The notes: a model not told the origin generated them from the letters alone. DNA of 64,000 nucleotides from Catalinimonas niigatensis (GCF_030506285.1 NZ_CP119422.1:7055501-7119500); one strand, 5' to 3'; positions 1 through 7,440 are shown, numbered from the stretch's first letter. Numbers and translations are program-made.

Positions 1-338
1 GTGAGCGTAATTTCACCACCGACTTCTTATACCAAACGGAATGGCAGCAGTACCTTAAGGAGGGTATTCTTTCCCGTATGGATGTAGCTTTTTCACGTGA
101 TCAGCAGGATAAGCAATATGTACAGCATAAAATGCTGGATCAAGGTAAAGCACTTTTTGATTGGCTGGAGAGAGGAGCACATTTTTATGTATGCGGAGAC
201 GCACAGCGAATGGCCAAGGATGTAGACAATACCTTAAAGCAGATTGTACAAAAATACGGAGGACTCACCTCTGAGAAAGCGGATGAGTATGTTAAGTATA
301 TGCAGGTGACTAACCGCTACCAAACCGATATTTACTAG
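1..338 (+). CDS. cysJ: Sulfite reductase [NADPH] flavoprotein alpha subunit, C-terminal part (5' truncated by window)
   Basis: The reading frame is open from base 3 to the TAG stop at 336-338, so only about the last 111 residues lie in the window. They carry the C-terminal part of a ferredoxin-NADP reductase-type domain: the run FLYQTEWQQYLKEG, the VAFSRDQ segment, and the NADPH-binding end with FYVCGDAQRMAKDV, followed by a DEYVKYMQ helix and a short tail. This is the usual end of CysJ-type diflavin reductases, which pass electrons from NADPH through FAD and FMN to the sulfite reductase haemoprotein. The haemoprotein gene cysI follows about 220 bases downstream on the same strand, which supports the assignment over other diflavin reductases. 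The cytosolic complex reduces sulfite to sulfide for cysteine synthesis. Confidence 0.9.
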   Translation, partial: ERNFTTDFLYQTEWQQYLKEGILSRMDVAFSRDQQDKQYVQHKMLDQGKALFDWLERGAHFYVCGDAQRMAKDVDNTLKQIVQKYGGLTSEKADEYVKYMQVTNRYQTDIY

Positions 339-517
339 ATTTGGTGTTAGTAAATGGAAAACATATGCAGGAAATACTGTTTATACCATAAGGTAAGGCT
401 GAGTTTTGATGAACAGATTTCAGAACCGAAGTAAATCGAGTTAACGGTTATTTATAGGTAAGATTAAACCGGTAGTTAGTTCTACAGCTTAATTTATTTA
501 CGAAAGGATACAAAACG

Positions 518-562
518 ATGTCTAATGAAGACGATTGCCCAACAATAAAAGCGAGAGTATAA
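518..562 (+). other. Possible 14-codon leader ORF overlapping the cysI start
   Basis: An ATG at 518, preceded by an AAAGG-type ribosome site at 502-506, opens a 14-residue frame (MSNEDDCPTIKARV) that ends with TAA at 560-562. The last A of this stop is the first base of the cysI ATG at 562, so the two frames meet in a TAATG overlap typical of translational coupling. No clear ribosome site precedes ATG 562 itself. The peptide contains one Cys, which could be relevant for a sulfur-assimilation gene. It could also be chance, or the trace of an old frameshift at the cysI N-terminus. Confidence 0.3.
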
Positions 563-2265
563 TGAGTGACGAACAATTGGTGAAGGAGAAATTATCCAAA
601 GATGAGCAACTTAAAAAAGATAGTAATTATTTAAGAGGGACACTTGCTGAGAGCTTGAAAGATCCGTTGACCGGTGCCATTGATCCTAATGACGGAAAGC
701 TGATCAAGTTTCATGGCTCATATCAACAGCATGACCGCGATCTGGAAAGTGAACGAAAAAGGCAAAAGCTGGAGCTACTTTATCAATTTATGGTTAGGGT
801 AAGGGCTCCTGGTGGAATTACCCAGCCTAACCAGTGGGTGGCATTGGATGAGATTTCTAGTCAATATGCGGATGGAACCATCAAGCTTACCACCCGTCAG
901 TCTTTTCAGTTTCACGGTATTCTTAAGCGAAACCTTAAGACAAGTCTGAAAAGAATCAATGAGATACTGATGACCACACTGGCGACTTGCGGAGATGTGA
1001 ACAGGAATGTTATGTGTACGCCTAATCCTTATCAGTCGGGAGTACATGAAGAAGTATATGATTTTGCCAAAGTACTAAGTGAACATCTTTTGCCCAAAAC
1101 CATGGCTTATCATGAAATCTGGCTGGATGGCACTCCGCTGGGCGGCACTCATGATGTAGAACCTTTGTATCAAGATCGTTACCTGCCCAGAAAATTCAAG
1201 ATAGCCATCGCCATTCCTCCCCGCAATGACATAGATGTTTTTGCCAATGATCTGGGTTTTATTGCCATTGAGGAAAATGGAAAGTTGAAAGGCTTTAATG
1301 TATGTGTAGGAGGGGGATTGGGTAATACCTTGGGAGATGATTCAACCTATCCGCGCCTGGCTGATGTCATTGGTTTTGTTACCACTGACAAAGTGGTTGA
1401 AGTAGCCGAAACCGTCATTGCCATCCAGAGAGATTATGGTAATCGGGAAGAGCGGAAAAACGCACGACTGAAATATACGCTAGACCGCATGGGCTTGGAA
1501 TGGTTTGTCAATGAATTGCATGAGCGCCTGGGCTGGGAGTTGGAGAACTCTCGTGCGTATCACTTTAGCACCAATGGAGATCAGTATGGCTGGCTGAAGG
1601 GTAGTAATGGCAAATGGTTTTATACCCTTTTTGTAGAAAACGGCCGGGTGAAAGATGAGGATGACTATCAGATGAAGAAAGCACTTCGGGAAGTGGCAGA
1701 AATGCTGGATGGAGATTTCAGGCTTACCGGTAATCAAAACCTGATCATTGCCAATGTACTACAGAAGGATAAGAGGAAGATTGAAAGTATTCTCTCCAAA
1801 AATGGTGTACTCAACAATCCTAAGCTGACAGGTTTACGAAAAAATTCTATGGCTTGTGTGGCATTGAATACCTGCGGACTTGCATTTGCTGAGTCAGAAC
1901 GCTATTTGCCATCACTGATCAGCAAAATGGATGAGATTATGCGTAAAAATGACTTGGAAAACAATGAGATCAATATCCGTATGACAGGTTGTCCCAATGG
2001 ATGTGCCCGGTCTTATCTGGGTGAGATTGGTTTTGTCGGCAGAGCTATCGGTAGATACAATTTATATCTGGGCGCCAGCCATAACGGAGACCGTCTGAAT
2101 GTACTTTATAAAGAAATGCTATCCGAAGAAGAGATTTTGGATACGCTGGCTCCAATGATTGCAGCCTATGCCAGGGAAAGAGAAGAAGGCGAGCACTTTG
2201 GAGATTTTGTGATCCGTAAAGGACTCATTGAACATACTAAAAGACCTATGCAAATCATGAGATAA
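562..2265 (+). CDS. cysI: Sulfite reductase haemoprotein beta subunit
   Basis: This 567-residue protein reduces sulfite to sulfide with six electrons, using sirohaem coupled to a [4Fe-4S] cluster. The cluster ligands are visible as a CX5C pair (Cys432, Cys438 in ACVALNTCG) and a CX3C pair (Cys477, Cys481 in TGCPNGCARS), counted from ATG 562. The N-terminal half has the ferredoxin-like half domain with LIKFHGSYQQHDRD and the substrate-side arginine region VNRNVMCTPNP. The length matches CysI (about 570). I chose ATG 562 because MSDEQLVKEKLSKDEQ resembles the start of homologues. An upstream TTG at 535 adds nine residues but has no ribosome site. The upstream neighbour is the flavoprotein partner cysJ, so this is an assimilatory NADPH-dependent enzyme. 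Confidence 0.95.
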   Translation: MSDEQLVKEKLSKDEQLKKDSNYLRGTLAESLKDPLTGAIDPNDGKLIKFHGSYQQHDRDLESERKRQKLELLYQFMVRVRAPGGITQPNQWVALDEISSQYADGTIKLTTRQSFQFHGILKRNLKTSLKRINEILMTTLATCGDVNRNVMCTPNPYQSGVHEEVYDFAKVLSEHLLPKTMAYHEIWLDGTPLGGTHDVEPLYQDRYLPRKFKIAIAIPPRNDIDVFANDLGFIAIEENGKLKGFNVCVGGGLGNTLGDDSTYPRLADVIGFVTTDKVVEVAETVIAIQRDYGNREERKNARLKYTLDRMGLEWFVNELHERLGWELENSRAYHFSTNGDQYGWLKGSNGKWFYTLFVENGRVKDEDDYQMKKALREVAEMLDGDFRLTGNQNLIIANVLQKDKRKIESILSKNGVLNNPKLTGLRKNSMACVALNTCGLAFAESERYLPSLISKMDEIMRKNDLENNEINIRMTGCPNGCARSYLGEIGFVGRAIGRYNLYLGASHNGDRLNVLYKEMLSEEEILDTLAPMIAAYAREREEGEHFGDFVIRKGLIEHTKRPMQIMR

Positions 2266-2315
2266 CAAAAGTAAGGTGGAGATGAACCTGTAATGATTTC
2301 ATAGCAAGCTTTTAA

Positions 2316-2340
2316 TAGGGAATGCGCTAAATATTCCCTA
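2316..2340 (+). terminator. Weak hairpin after cysI
   Basis: TAGGGAAT at 2316-2323 pairs perfectly with ATTCCCTA at 2333-2340 around a nine-base loop. It lies 50 bases after the cysI stop and 45 bases before the next gene. There is no T-run after the stem, so it is a weak terminator candidate or an mRNA-end structure. Confidence 0.3.
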
Positions 2341-2384
2341 TAATAGGAAGGGAAGAGTTTTCGTTACATAGTAAACTACACATT

Positions 2385-3068
2385 ATGAAAAGCTTATATA
2401 ACATTAAGCATCACCTTAAGATAGCCCTTGGCTTAACGGTGGTCTTAATTTGCATTATACTTACCAGCTTGGTGGAAAAAGAGAACCTCAACACCTTGGA
2501 TCAGAGTTTTTCATCCATCTATGCAGACCGTTTGATTCCCGCTACGGATATATTTTATATCAGTGATCACCTGTACGAAAAAAGATTGAAGGTGCAGTCA
2601 CTTTTACTCTCTGTAGAAAGTGAAACTCAAGCCAGTGATGTGCAGGATCTGAAAAGGCAGAACAAAGCAGTAGATTCTCTTCTGGCAAAATATCGGGAGA
2701 CTTATCTGGTAGAAAACGAATCTACTTGTCTGGAAGATCTTACCCAGAAGTGGGAGGCTTATAAATCGCATGAAGAAAACGTGTTGAACTTAGCTATGAA
2801 TTCTCAAAAAACAGAAGCATACGATCTGTTCAAAACCAGGGGAAACGATATTTTTAGGGTGATCATTACTGACTTGCACAAGTTGACTAGTATTCAGTCA
2901 AAAGTAGGAACTGATCTTATGAATACTTCTAAATCCAGTATTGCGAGTACCCATTTAATGTTTGTTTTACAAGTTGGTGTGGTAATTATCATTGCGCTGA
3001 TTGTAAACGCGATTCTCTTAACTTCAAAGGTGATTCGGAGATCAGACCAGAATTTTCACCTCAATTAA
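2385..3068 (+). CDS. Membrane-anchored four-helix-bundle sensor-like protein without output domain
   Basis: The 227-residue product has one membrane segment near the N-terminus (about residues 12-30), a helical external domain of about 160 residues, and a second membrane segment near the C-terminus (about 190-215, MFVLQVGVVIIIALIVNAILL). The layout and the sequence around SFSSIYADRLIPATDIFYISDHLYEKRL match the 4HB_MCP ligand-sensing module of chemoreceptors and histidine kinases. The protein stops about 15 residues after the second membrane helix, with no HAMP, signalling helix or kinase. It could act with a separate partner or be a stand-alone relic. Such short forms occur in Bacteroidota, so it need not be broken. 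A terminator follows directly. The family call is by appearance only. Confidence 0.7.
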   Translation: MKSLYNIKHHLKIALGLTVVLICIILTSLVEKENLNTLDQSFSSIYADRLIPATDIFYISDHLYEKRLKVQSLLLSVESETQASDVQDLKRQNKAVDSLLAKYRETYLVENESTCLEDLTQKWEAYKSHEENVLNLAMNSQKTEAYDLFKTRGNDIFRVIITDLHKLTSIQSKVGTDLMNTSKSSIASTHLMFVLQVGVVIIIALIVNAILLTSKVIRRSDQNFHLN

Positions 3069-3111
3069 ATTCTTGCATTTGTATATTGAAGGAGTTGTTT
3101 CTTAAAATGAA

Positions 3112-3146
3112 AGGGAAGTAAAATGTTTACTTCCCTGTTTTGTTTT
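3112..3146. terminator. Strong terminator between convergent genes
   Basis: AGGGAAGTAAA (3112-3122) pairs perfectly with TTTACTTCCCT (3126-3136) around a three-base ATG loop and is followed by TGTTTTGTTTT. It ends the plus-strand gene at 3068 and could also serve the minus-strand gene that ends at 3145. Confidence 0.8.
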
Positions 3147-3432
3147 ACAAAATGCAACTTGCGATAATGAATACATGCACTATCGTACTTACAATGAATA
3201 ATGGAATAATCACTTTGGCAGGCATAACAGCCAGTAAAGAAATTAAAACAGCAAATGAAAATAGGGTACAGCTGACAAATGCTATCGTACTGCCATTGTT
3301 CATACTAATAACCAGTAAAGTAGCGGGTATGATGATATTAGCCTGTACCAAAAGAATAAAAGCCATAATGCCCAGGCGGTAAAACTGAGCTTCTTCTATC
3401 TGATTCCGATACCATATTATTGCATTTTCCAT
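3145..3432 (-). CDS. Small membrane protein of unknown function
   Basis: The 95-residue product begins MENAIIWYRNQIEEAQF, a soluble amphipathic lead, and then has about three hydrophobic segments (around residues 20-42, 49-70 and 72-93). I do not recognise a named family. Small integral membrane proteins with a short charged N-terminus and three helices are common in Bacteroidota. The opposite strand carries an 80-codon frame over the same bases, but that frame has no coherent hydrophobic pattern and starts inside the terminator, so the minus-strand reading is preferred. It is convergent with the 4HB protein and divergent from the membrane-protein/XRE pair at 3593. Confidence 0.55.
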   Translation of the reverse strand: MENAIIWYRNQIEEAQFYRLGIMAFILLVQANIIIPATLLVISMNNGSTIAFVSCTLFSFAVLISLLAVMPAKVIIPLFIVSTIVHVFIIASCIL

Positions 3433-3531
3433 AACAAATTAAGTTTGATGATAGAGTAAATGTACTGCTGGCAAATGCCTCAGTTTTATGAGCCAGATCA
3501 TAAATAGAAGATTTCATGAAAGAAATTGTAA

Positions 3532-3569
3532 ACTTTACTTGTCATAATGTAAAGTATAGTTTATATTTG
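3532..3569 (+). promoter_or_regulatory. Bacteroidota-type promoter with overlapping inverted-repeat operator
   Basis: TATATTTG at 3562-3569 fits the Bacteroidota -7 consensus TAnnTTTG, and a TTG at 3539-3541 lies exactly 20 bases upstream, the expected -33 spacing. The inverted repeat ACTTTAC (3532-3538) / GTAAAGT (3549-3555) brackets the -33 element. The downstream operon encodes an XRE-type DNA-binding protein, so autorepression through this repeat is a reasonable inference. The start codon of the first gene is at 3593. Confidence 0.5.
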
Positions 3570-3592
3570 ATTATAAAATAAATTTTATAGAA

Positions 3593-3934
3593 ATGAATAC
3601 CATAGCAAAGTATTTTGGCTTTTTGCTGATCATCGCAGGCATTCCTACATTATTTCTAGACAGTTCTATAGGTGCAGAGTTACCGCTCCTGGCAGGATTA
3701 TTTATTCTTTTTATTACCAGAGAAAAAAGAGAAGATGAGCGAGCTGTAATGCTCAAAACCTCTTCAGCATATATAAGTTTGGTTGTAGGTTATGCCCTCA
3801 AGCTGATCAGTTCCAACCTGTATGAACATCAGATCATTTCTGTACAGCTGACTGATATTAACCATTTTCTGATTCTCGTATTTGCTCTGGCTATTATGAT
3901 TTTTTATTCCCGCATGTATCTTATTGTAAAATAG
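3593..3934 (+). CDS. Small integral membrane protein, partner of XRE regulator
   Basis: The 113-residue product has about four hydrophobic segments: residues 5-24, 29-42, 54-74 and 88-110. A charged cytoplasmic loop REKREDERA lies in the middle. I do not recognise it by name. The arrangement of a short multi-pass protein with an ERxxxI-like cytoplasmic loop directly ahead of a 68-residue XRE regulator resembles the DUF2178-type membrane protein/YozG-like regulator pairs seen in many bacteria and archaea. The gene ends 11 bases before the regulator, so they form an operon under the promoter at 3532-3569. The function is unknown; membrane-linked control of the regulator is conceivable. Confidence 0.65.
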   Translation: MNTIAKYFGFLLIIAGIPTLFLDSSIGAELPLLAGLFILFITREKREDERAVMLKTSSAYISLVVGYALKLISSNLYEHQIISVQLTDINHFLILVFALAIMIFYSRMYLIVK

Positions 3935-3945
3935 CCAGTACACGC

Positions 3946-4152
3946 ATGAAAAATTCTATCAAAGTGGAGCGGGCAAAACATAACCTTACTCAGACTGAAC
4001 TAGCAGATAAAGTCAATGTGTCTAGGCAAACCATTCACTCTATAGAAGTTGGAAAGTTTGTGCCTTCTACAGCTTTGGCTTTGAAAATGGCCTGTGTGTT
4101 TCAAACTACTGTTGAAGCGGTCTTTAGCCTGGAAGAGCGAGATTGGGTGTAA
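3946..4152 (+). CDS. Short XRE-family (YozG-like) transcriptional regulator
   Basis: The product is 68 residues and consists almost entirely of a Cro/CI-type helix-turn-helix: KVERAKHNLTQTELADKVNVSRQTIHSIEVGKFVPSTALALKMACVF. TQTELADKVNVSRQTIHSIE is the textbook recognition pair with the conserved Q and SRQTI. A C-terminal tail VEAVFSLEERDW is characteristic of the YozG/YgzD-like subgroup. It binds DNA in the cytoplasm, probably as a dimer. It lies 11 bases after the membrane protein at 3593 and presumably acts on the inverted repeat upstream of that gene. No sensing domain is present, so the signal may come through the membrane partner. Confidence 0.9.
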   Translation: MKNSIKVERAKHNLTQTELADKVNVSRQTIHSIEVGKFVPSTALALKMACVFQTTVEAVFSLEERDWV

Positions 4153-4190
4153 GGTTCAGGGTTTTGCTGCTTTCTTTAGTCGAACTGCTT

Positions 4191-4217
4191 TTCCCAATTC
4201 TTTCCGGTTTTACTCCT
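4191..4217 (+). promoter_or_regulatory. 27-base element upstream of response regulator, copy 1
   Basis: The core CCAATTCTTTCCGGTTTT and its flanks (4191-4217) recur at 6228-6254 with a single mismatch over 27 bases. This copy ends 52 bases before the response regulator ATG (4269). The second ends 48 bases before the PepSY-like gene (6302). The matched position relative to two start codons points to a shared operator or promoter, plausibly for the response regulator encoded next to it. Confidence 0.5.
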
Positions 4218-4268
4218 TAACTTACCGTGATTTTGTTTTTGGCCTTAGACTAGATTGAATGCATAGCT

Positions 4269-4946
4269 ATGAAAATACTGGTGATAGAAGATGAAGCAGA
4301 GATGCTGGAAAATATGGTCAGTTCTCTGGAAAAGGAGCTGTATCTGGTAGAAACAGCCAGCAGTTTTGAGGAGGCAATAGAAAAGACAGGTGTCTATGAT
4401 TATGACTGCATTCTATTAGACATCGCGCTGCCGGGCGGGAGCGGATTGGAAGTGCTCAACGAACTCAAAAAACAAGGAAAAACAGAGGGCGTTATTATCG
4501 TTTCCGCCAAAGACTCTCTGGATGATAAGATCAAAGGGCTGGACCTGGGTGCTGATGATTATCTGCCCAAACCTTTCCACATGGCCGAACTGCATGCCCG
4601 GGTAAAATCTGTCCTCCGAAGAAGAAAGTTTGAGGGAAACCAACTGGTGGTTTTGCAAAATGTGGAGATTGATCCGGACAAAAGACTGGCCTATGTCAAT
4701 AGGGAGATGCTCAGGCTCAACCGCAAGGAGTTTGACATACTTCTTTTTATGGTCAGCAACAAAGACCGGCTGGTGAGCAAAACGGCGCTGGCAGAGCATG
4801 TATGGGGCGATCATATAGACGAAGCGGATAGCTTTGAGTTTATCTATTCGCAAATCAAAAACCTGCGTAAGAAGCTGAAAGACCAGCAGGCTTCTATAGA
4901 AATTCAGGCGATTTATGGCATCGGATATAAGTTGATCACGGAATGA
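4269..4946 (+). CDS. OmpR/PhoB-family response regulator
   Basis: The 225-residue protein has an N-terminal receiver domain (about 1-118) and a C-terminal winged-helix DNA-binding domain (about 128-223). Receiver hallmarks are the acidic pair in IEDE (residues 6-9), the phosphoacceptor Asp51 in CILLDIALPG, the Ser in VSAKD and the Lys in YLPKPF. The effector shows LRLNRKEFDILLFM, VSKTALAEHVWG and YGIGYKL, typical of OmpR-like regulators. The stop overlaps the kinase start by four bases (ATGA), so translation is coupled. Together with the kinase at 4943 it forms a two-component system. The repeated element at 4191 and 6228 suggests it regulates its own operon and the following PepSY-like gene. 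Confidence 0.93.
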   Translation: MKILVIEDEAEMLENMVSSLEKELYLVETASSFEEAIEKTGVYDYDCILLDIALPGGSGLEVLNELKKQGKTEGVIIVSAKDSLDDKIKGLDLGADDYLPKPFHMAELHARVKSVLRRRKFEGNQLVVLQNVEIDPDKRLAYVNREMLRLNRKEFDILLFMVSNKDRLVSKTALAEHVWGDHIDEADSFEFIYSQIKNLRKKLKDQQASIEIQAIYGIGYKLITE

Positions 4947-6205
4947 AGTTACTGAATTATACGACTTCCTACTTTGCCATCCTGCTGCTGCTGGCGATTA
5001 CGATTTGGGCTGCGCTTTTCTATATCAACATGCTGGACGAAATCTATGACAGTATGGATGACAGCCTGGAGAACAATAAACTGCTGATCATGGAGAAAGC
5101 GCTTACTGATTCCTCGGTATTGCAGAGAACAGATTTTGATGAAGGAAATTACGCCATTCATCCAATCCTACAACCCCTGGCAGAAAATTACAAAGATATT
5201 TATCTGGACACCAGCATGTATATGCTGAATGAAGAGGATTACGAGCCGGTAAGGATGCTCAAAACAGTTTTTCGTCAGGCTGACCAGTTTTATGAGCTAA
5301 AAGTCATCACCTCTATGGTGGAAGAAGATGATCTGATGGAAGATCTTTTTTTTGCACTGCTGTGGCTCTATGCCGGACTGATCGCAAGTATTCTGCTGCT
5401 CAATAATTTTCTGCTGAAAAAAGTATGGAGCCCCTTCTATCATCTGCTTCATTCCATGAAGAACTTCAGGCTGGAAAAACCAGAACCTTTTGTGCCGGAG
5501 AAAAGTAAGATTGAAGAATTCAATACGCTGAATGCTACTGTTGAAAAGTTATTGAAAAGTAATATGGCTACCTACCAGAGTCAGAAGCAGTTCATTGAAA
5601 ATGCATCTCACGAACTGCAAACCCCGGTAGCCATCAGCCTGAACAAGCTGGAAATGCTGGCCGAGCAGGGAGAGCTTTCGGAAGAAAAGCTGAAACTGCT
5701 GTCGGCAGCGATCAATAATCTGGAAAGGCTTACGCGACTCAACAAATCACTGTTGTTGCTCAGTAAAATTGAAAACCGACAGTTTGCCGAGGAAGAAGAG
5801 GTGAATCTGAAACTCCTGTGCCGCAGCTTGGTAGAAGATTTTTCGGATCAGGCTGCTTTTCGCGATGTAGAGTTGAAGTTAAATGAAGAAGGAAATTGCA
5901 TCAAGAAAATGAATGCCGGGTTGGCAGCGACGATGATCAGCAACCTAATCAAAAATGCCATAGTGCATAATCATACCGGAGGCAAAGTAGAAGTTAGTAT
6001 TTCTTCGCAAAGGCTCAAAGTCATCAATAGTGGTAAACAGGAACCGCTGGATGAGGAACGTCTGTTTGCCCGATTCTACAAAGGAGAAGCTTCTTCAGAA
6101 ACCACCGGTCTGGGCCTCTCTATTGTTAAAGCCATTACAGATTTATATCAGTTCCGACTGGAATATTCGTACAAGAATAATCATTGTATTGAAGTTTTTT
6201 TCTAA
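4943..6205 (+). CDS. Sensor histidine kinase
   Basis: The 420-residue inner-membrane kinase has a membrane helix at about 8-27, an external sensor loop of about 100 residues, a second membrane helix at about 135-157, then HisKA and HATPase domains. The phosphorylated residue is His223 in FIENASHELQTPVA. The ATP-binding lobe shows the N box NLIKNAIVHN and the G box GLGLSIVKAI. No PAS domain is seen, and the linker is short, with little room for a full HAMP. Gln replaces the more usual Arg/Lys in the HELxTP motif, which is common in Bacteroidota. It is coupled by ATGA overlap to the response regulator. The signal is unknown; the PepSY-like neighbour suggests an envelope or metal-related stimulus, as inference only. 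Confidence 0.92.
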   Translation: MKLLNYTTSYFAILLLLAITIWAALFYINMLDEIYDSMDDSLENNKLLIMEKALTDSSVLQRTDFDEGNYAIHPILQPLAENYKDIYLDTSMYMLNEEDYEPVRMLKTVFRQADQFYELKVITSMVEEDDLMEDLFFALLWLYAGLIASILLLNNFLLKKVWSPFYHLLHSMKNFRLEKPEPFVPEKSKIEEFNTLNATVEKLLKSNMATYQSQKQFIENASHELQTPVAISLNKLEMLAEQGELSEEKLKLLSAAINNLERLTRLNKSLLLLSKIENRQFAEEEEVNLKLLCRSLVEDFSDQAAFRDVELKLNEEGNCIKKMNAGLAATMISNLIKNAIVHNHTGGKVEVSISSQRLKVINSGKQEPLDEERLFARFYKGEASSETTGLGLSIVKAITDLYQFRLEYSYKNNHCIEVFF

Positions 6206-6227
6206 ATTTTTTGATTCCCTTCTCCTA

Positions 6228-6254
6228 TTCCCAATTCTTTCCGGTTTTGCTCCT
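6228..6254 (+). promoter_or_regulatory. 27-base element upstream of PepSY-like gene, copy 2
   Basis: This is the second copy of the 4191-4217 element, differing at one base (A to G after the GGTTTT core). The following bases stay similar (CTCCTTAACTTACC against CTCCTGACCTTAGCC). It begins 22 bases after the kinase stop and lies 48 bases before the ATG at 6302. Confidence 0.5.
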
Positions 6255-6301
6255 GACCTTAGCCTCATCAAATATTTATTAACTTAAAAATAGTAGAGAA
6301 T

Positions 6302-6745
6302 ATGAGAGTTTTCATGTTAGGATTATTATTATCAAGCTATGCGCTGGTTTCATGCAGCCAGGATATACCAGCCTCTAAAGTGCCTTCAGTGGTGCAGAAT
6401 GCTTTTAAAATGGAATTTGCCGAGGCGGTGGATGTAGAGTGGGAAAAGAAAAACAAGGAATACGAAGCGGACTTTGAAGTCGGAACCACTGATTATACTG
6501 CCTTATTTGACGCTTCTGGCAAGATGCTGGTCTACAAGCAGGACATAGAAATCAATGAGTTGCCAGCGGAAATCAATACTACTTTGCAGAAAGACTTTGC
6601 TGATTATACCTTGGATGATGCCGATAAACTGGTGAAAGATGGAGAAACCTATTTTCAGGTAGAATTGGAAGGTGGGTTGATGGAAAAGAAAGAAGTTTTT
6701 TCTCCTACAGGCGAATTGAGAGAAGATATCCGCTACTGGGATTAA
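6302..6745 (+). CDS. PepSY-like lipoprotein
   Basis: The 147-residue product starts with a lipoprotein signal (MRVFMLGLLLSSYALVSCS, acylated Cys around residue 18). It then has two tandem PepSY-like units. The first contains VPSVVQNAFKMEFAEAVDVEWEKKNKEYEADFEV with TALFDASGKML; the second contains LPAEINTTLQKDFADYTLDDADKLVKDG with YFQVELEGG and FSPTGEL. This is the DUF2874/PepSY-like fold common in secreted Bacteroidota proteins. The cell location is periplasmic or membrane-anchored. The biochemical role is unknown. The matching upstream element makes it a likely target of the two-component system before it. A hairpin terminator follows at 6763. Confidence 0.8.
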   Translation: MRVFMLGLLLSSYALVSCSQDIPASKVPSVVQNAFKMEFAEAVDVEWEKKNKEYEADFEVGTTDYTALFDASGKMLVYKQDIEINELPAEINTTLQKDFADYTLDDADKLVKDGETYFQVELEGGLMEKKEVFSPTGELREDIRYWD

Positions 6746-6762
6746 GATTAAGTAGTAAGATA

Positions 6763-6792
6763 AGCCGGGATGAAAATTCCGGCTATTTTTTT
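6763..6792 (+). terminator. Terminator after PepSY-like gene
   Basis: AGCCGGGA (6763-6770) pairs with TTCCGGCT (6777-6784), with one mismatch, around the loop TGAAAA. An ATTTTTTT tract follows. It is a typical intrinsic terminator 18 bases after the stop. Confidence 0.8.
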
Positions 6793-6818
6793 GGTTTCTG
6801 GGTATGAGCTGAAGTGAT

Positions 6819-6856
6819 TTTCAGAAGAGAAAGCTTTTCTCTTCTGAAATTTTTTT
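6819..6856. terminator. Second, very stable hairpin terminator
   Basis: TTTCAGAAGAGAAA (6819-6832) pairs perfectly with TTTCTCTTCTGAAA (6836-6849) across a three-base GCT loop, followed by seven T. It lies in tandem with the terminator at 6763 and isolates the DUF6265 gene at 6903. Confidence 0.8.
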
Positions 6857-6902
6857 ATGTTTGGTGCTTCTTATTTTTAACTTTTAACGATACAAGCTCT
6901 TG

Positions 6903-7391
6903 ATGAAAAATTTCTTTTTTCTACTCTTTTGTTCTCTTATTCTTCTTCCTCAGCTTTACGCTCAAAATTCAGGCACACTGGCTGACATGCAGTTTATTGC
7001 CGGGCATTGGGAAACAACCAAAGACGGCAGAGTAATAGAAGCCTTCTGGACAGAACCCGAAGGAGATAATATGGTCGGCGTGATCCGCATGATGAATGAG
7101 GATAAAGCTACGCTTTATGAGATGTTTGCCATTGAAATGACCGAAAGTGGCCTGGAAGTGAAAGTAAAGCATTTCAAACCAGGATTGGTTGGTCTGGAAG
7201 AGAAAGATAAATTTGATCATTACAAATTTGTAGAGAGCAGCGATGGACGCGCGGTCTTTGCCAAACAGGGAGAAGAAGTGAGGGTATTATATGAAAAACG
7301 TCCGGGAAAGAAGTTTGCCATTGCCATCGGTAAGCCTGTTAACGGAGATTGGAAGTTTGAAGATTTCTGGGTGTTTGGCAAAAAGAAATAG
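6903..7391 (+). CDS. Exported DUF6265-family protein
   Basis: The 162-residue product has a cleavable signal peptide (MKNFFFLLFCSLILLPQLYAQ) and then a single beta-rich domain with IAGHWETTKDGRVIEAFWTEPEGDNMVG, the pattern of the DUF6265 family. The motifs WTEP and the downstream FEFV-like FKPG/YKFVE strands fit a lipocalin-like barrel (inference from the family). The function is not known. I chose ATG 6903; the TTG three bases earlier would only add one residue. The gene is bounded by terminators at 6819 and 7441 and so is transcribed alone. Confidence 0.8.
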   Translation: MKNFFFLLFCSLILLPQLYAQNSGTLADMQFIAGHWETTKDGRVIEAFWTEPEGDNMVGVIRMMNEDKATLYEMFAIEMTESGLEVKVKHFKPGLVGLEEKDKFDHYKFVESSDGRAVFAKQGEEVRVLYEKRPGKKFAIAIGKPVNGDWKFEDFWVFGKKK

Positions 7392-7440
7392 ATATTTTTT
7401 TTTGTAATTATCACCAAAATAATCATCTCTGGAAAAGCAG

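Noticed and set aside
535-561. TTG at 535 as the cysI start
   Set aside because: It has no ribosome site and adds nine residues not expected in CysI; ATG 562 gives a normal N-terminus.
3140-3382. 80-codon plus-strand frame overlapping the small minus-strand membrane protein
   Set aside because: It begins within the terminator hairpin region, lacks a coherent membrane or domain pattern, and is antisense to a frame with regular hydrophobic helices.
4191-6254. Near-identical 27-base repeats as the ends of a mobile element carrying the two-component system
   Set aside because: There is no transposase or integrase, and both copies lie at matching promoter distances from start codons, which fits an operator better.
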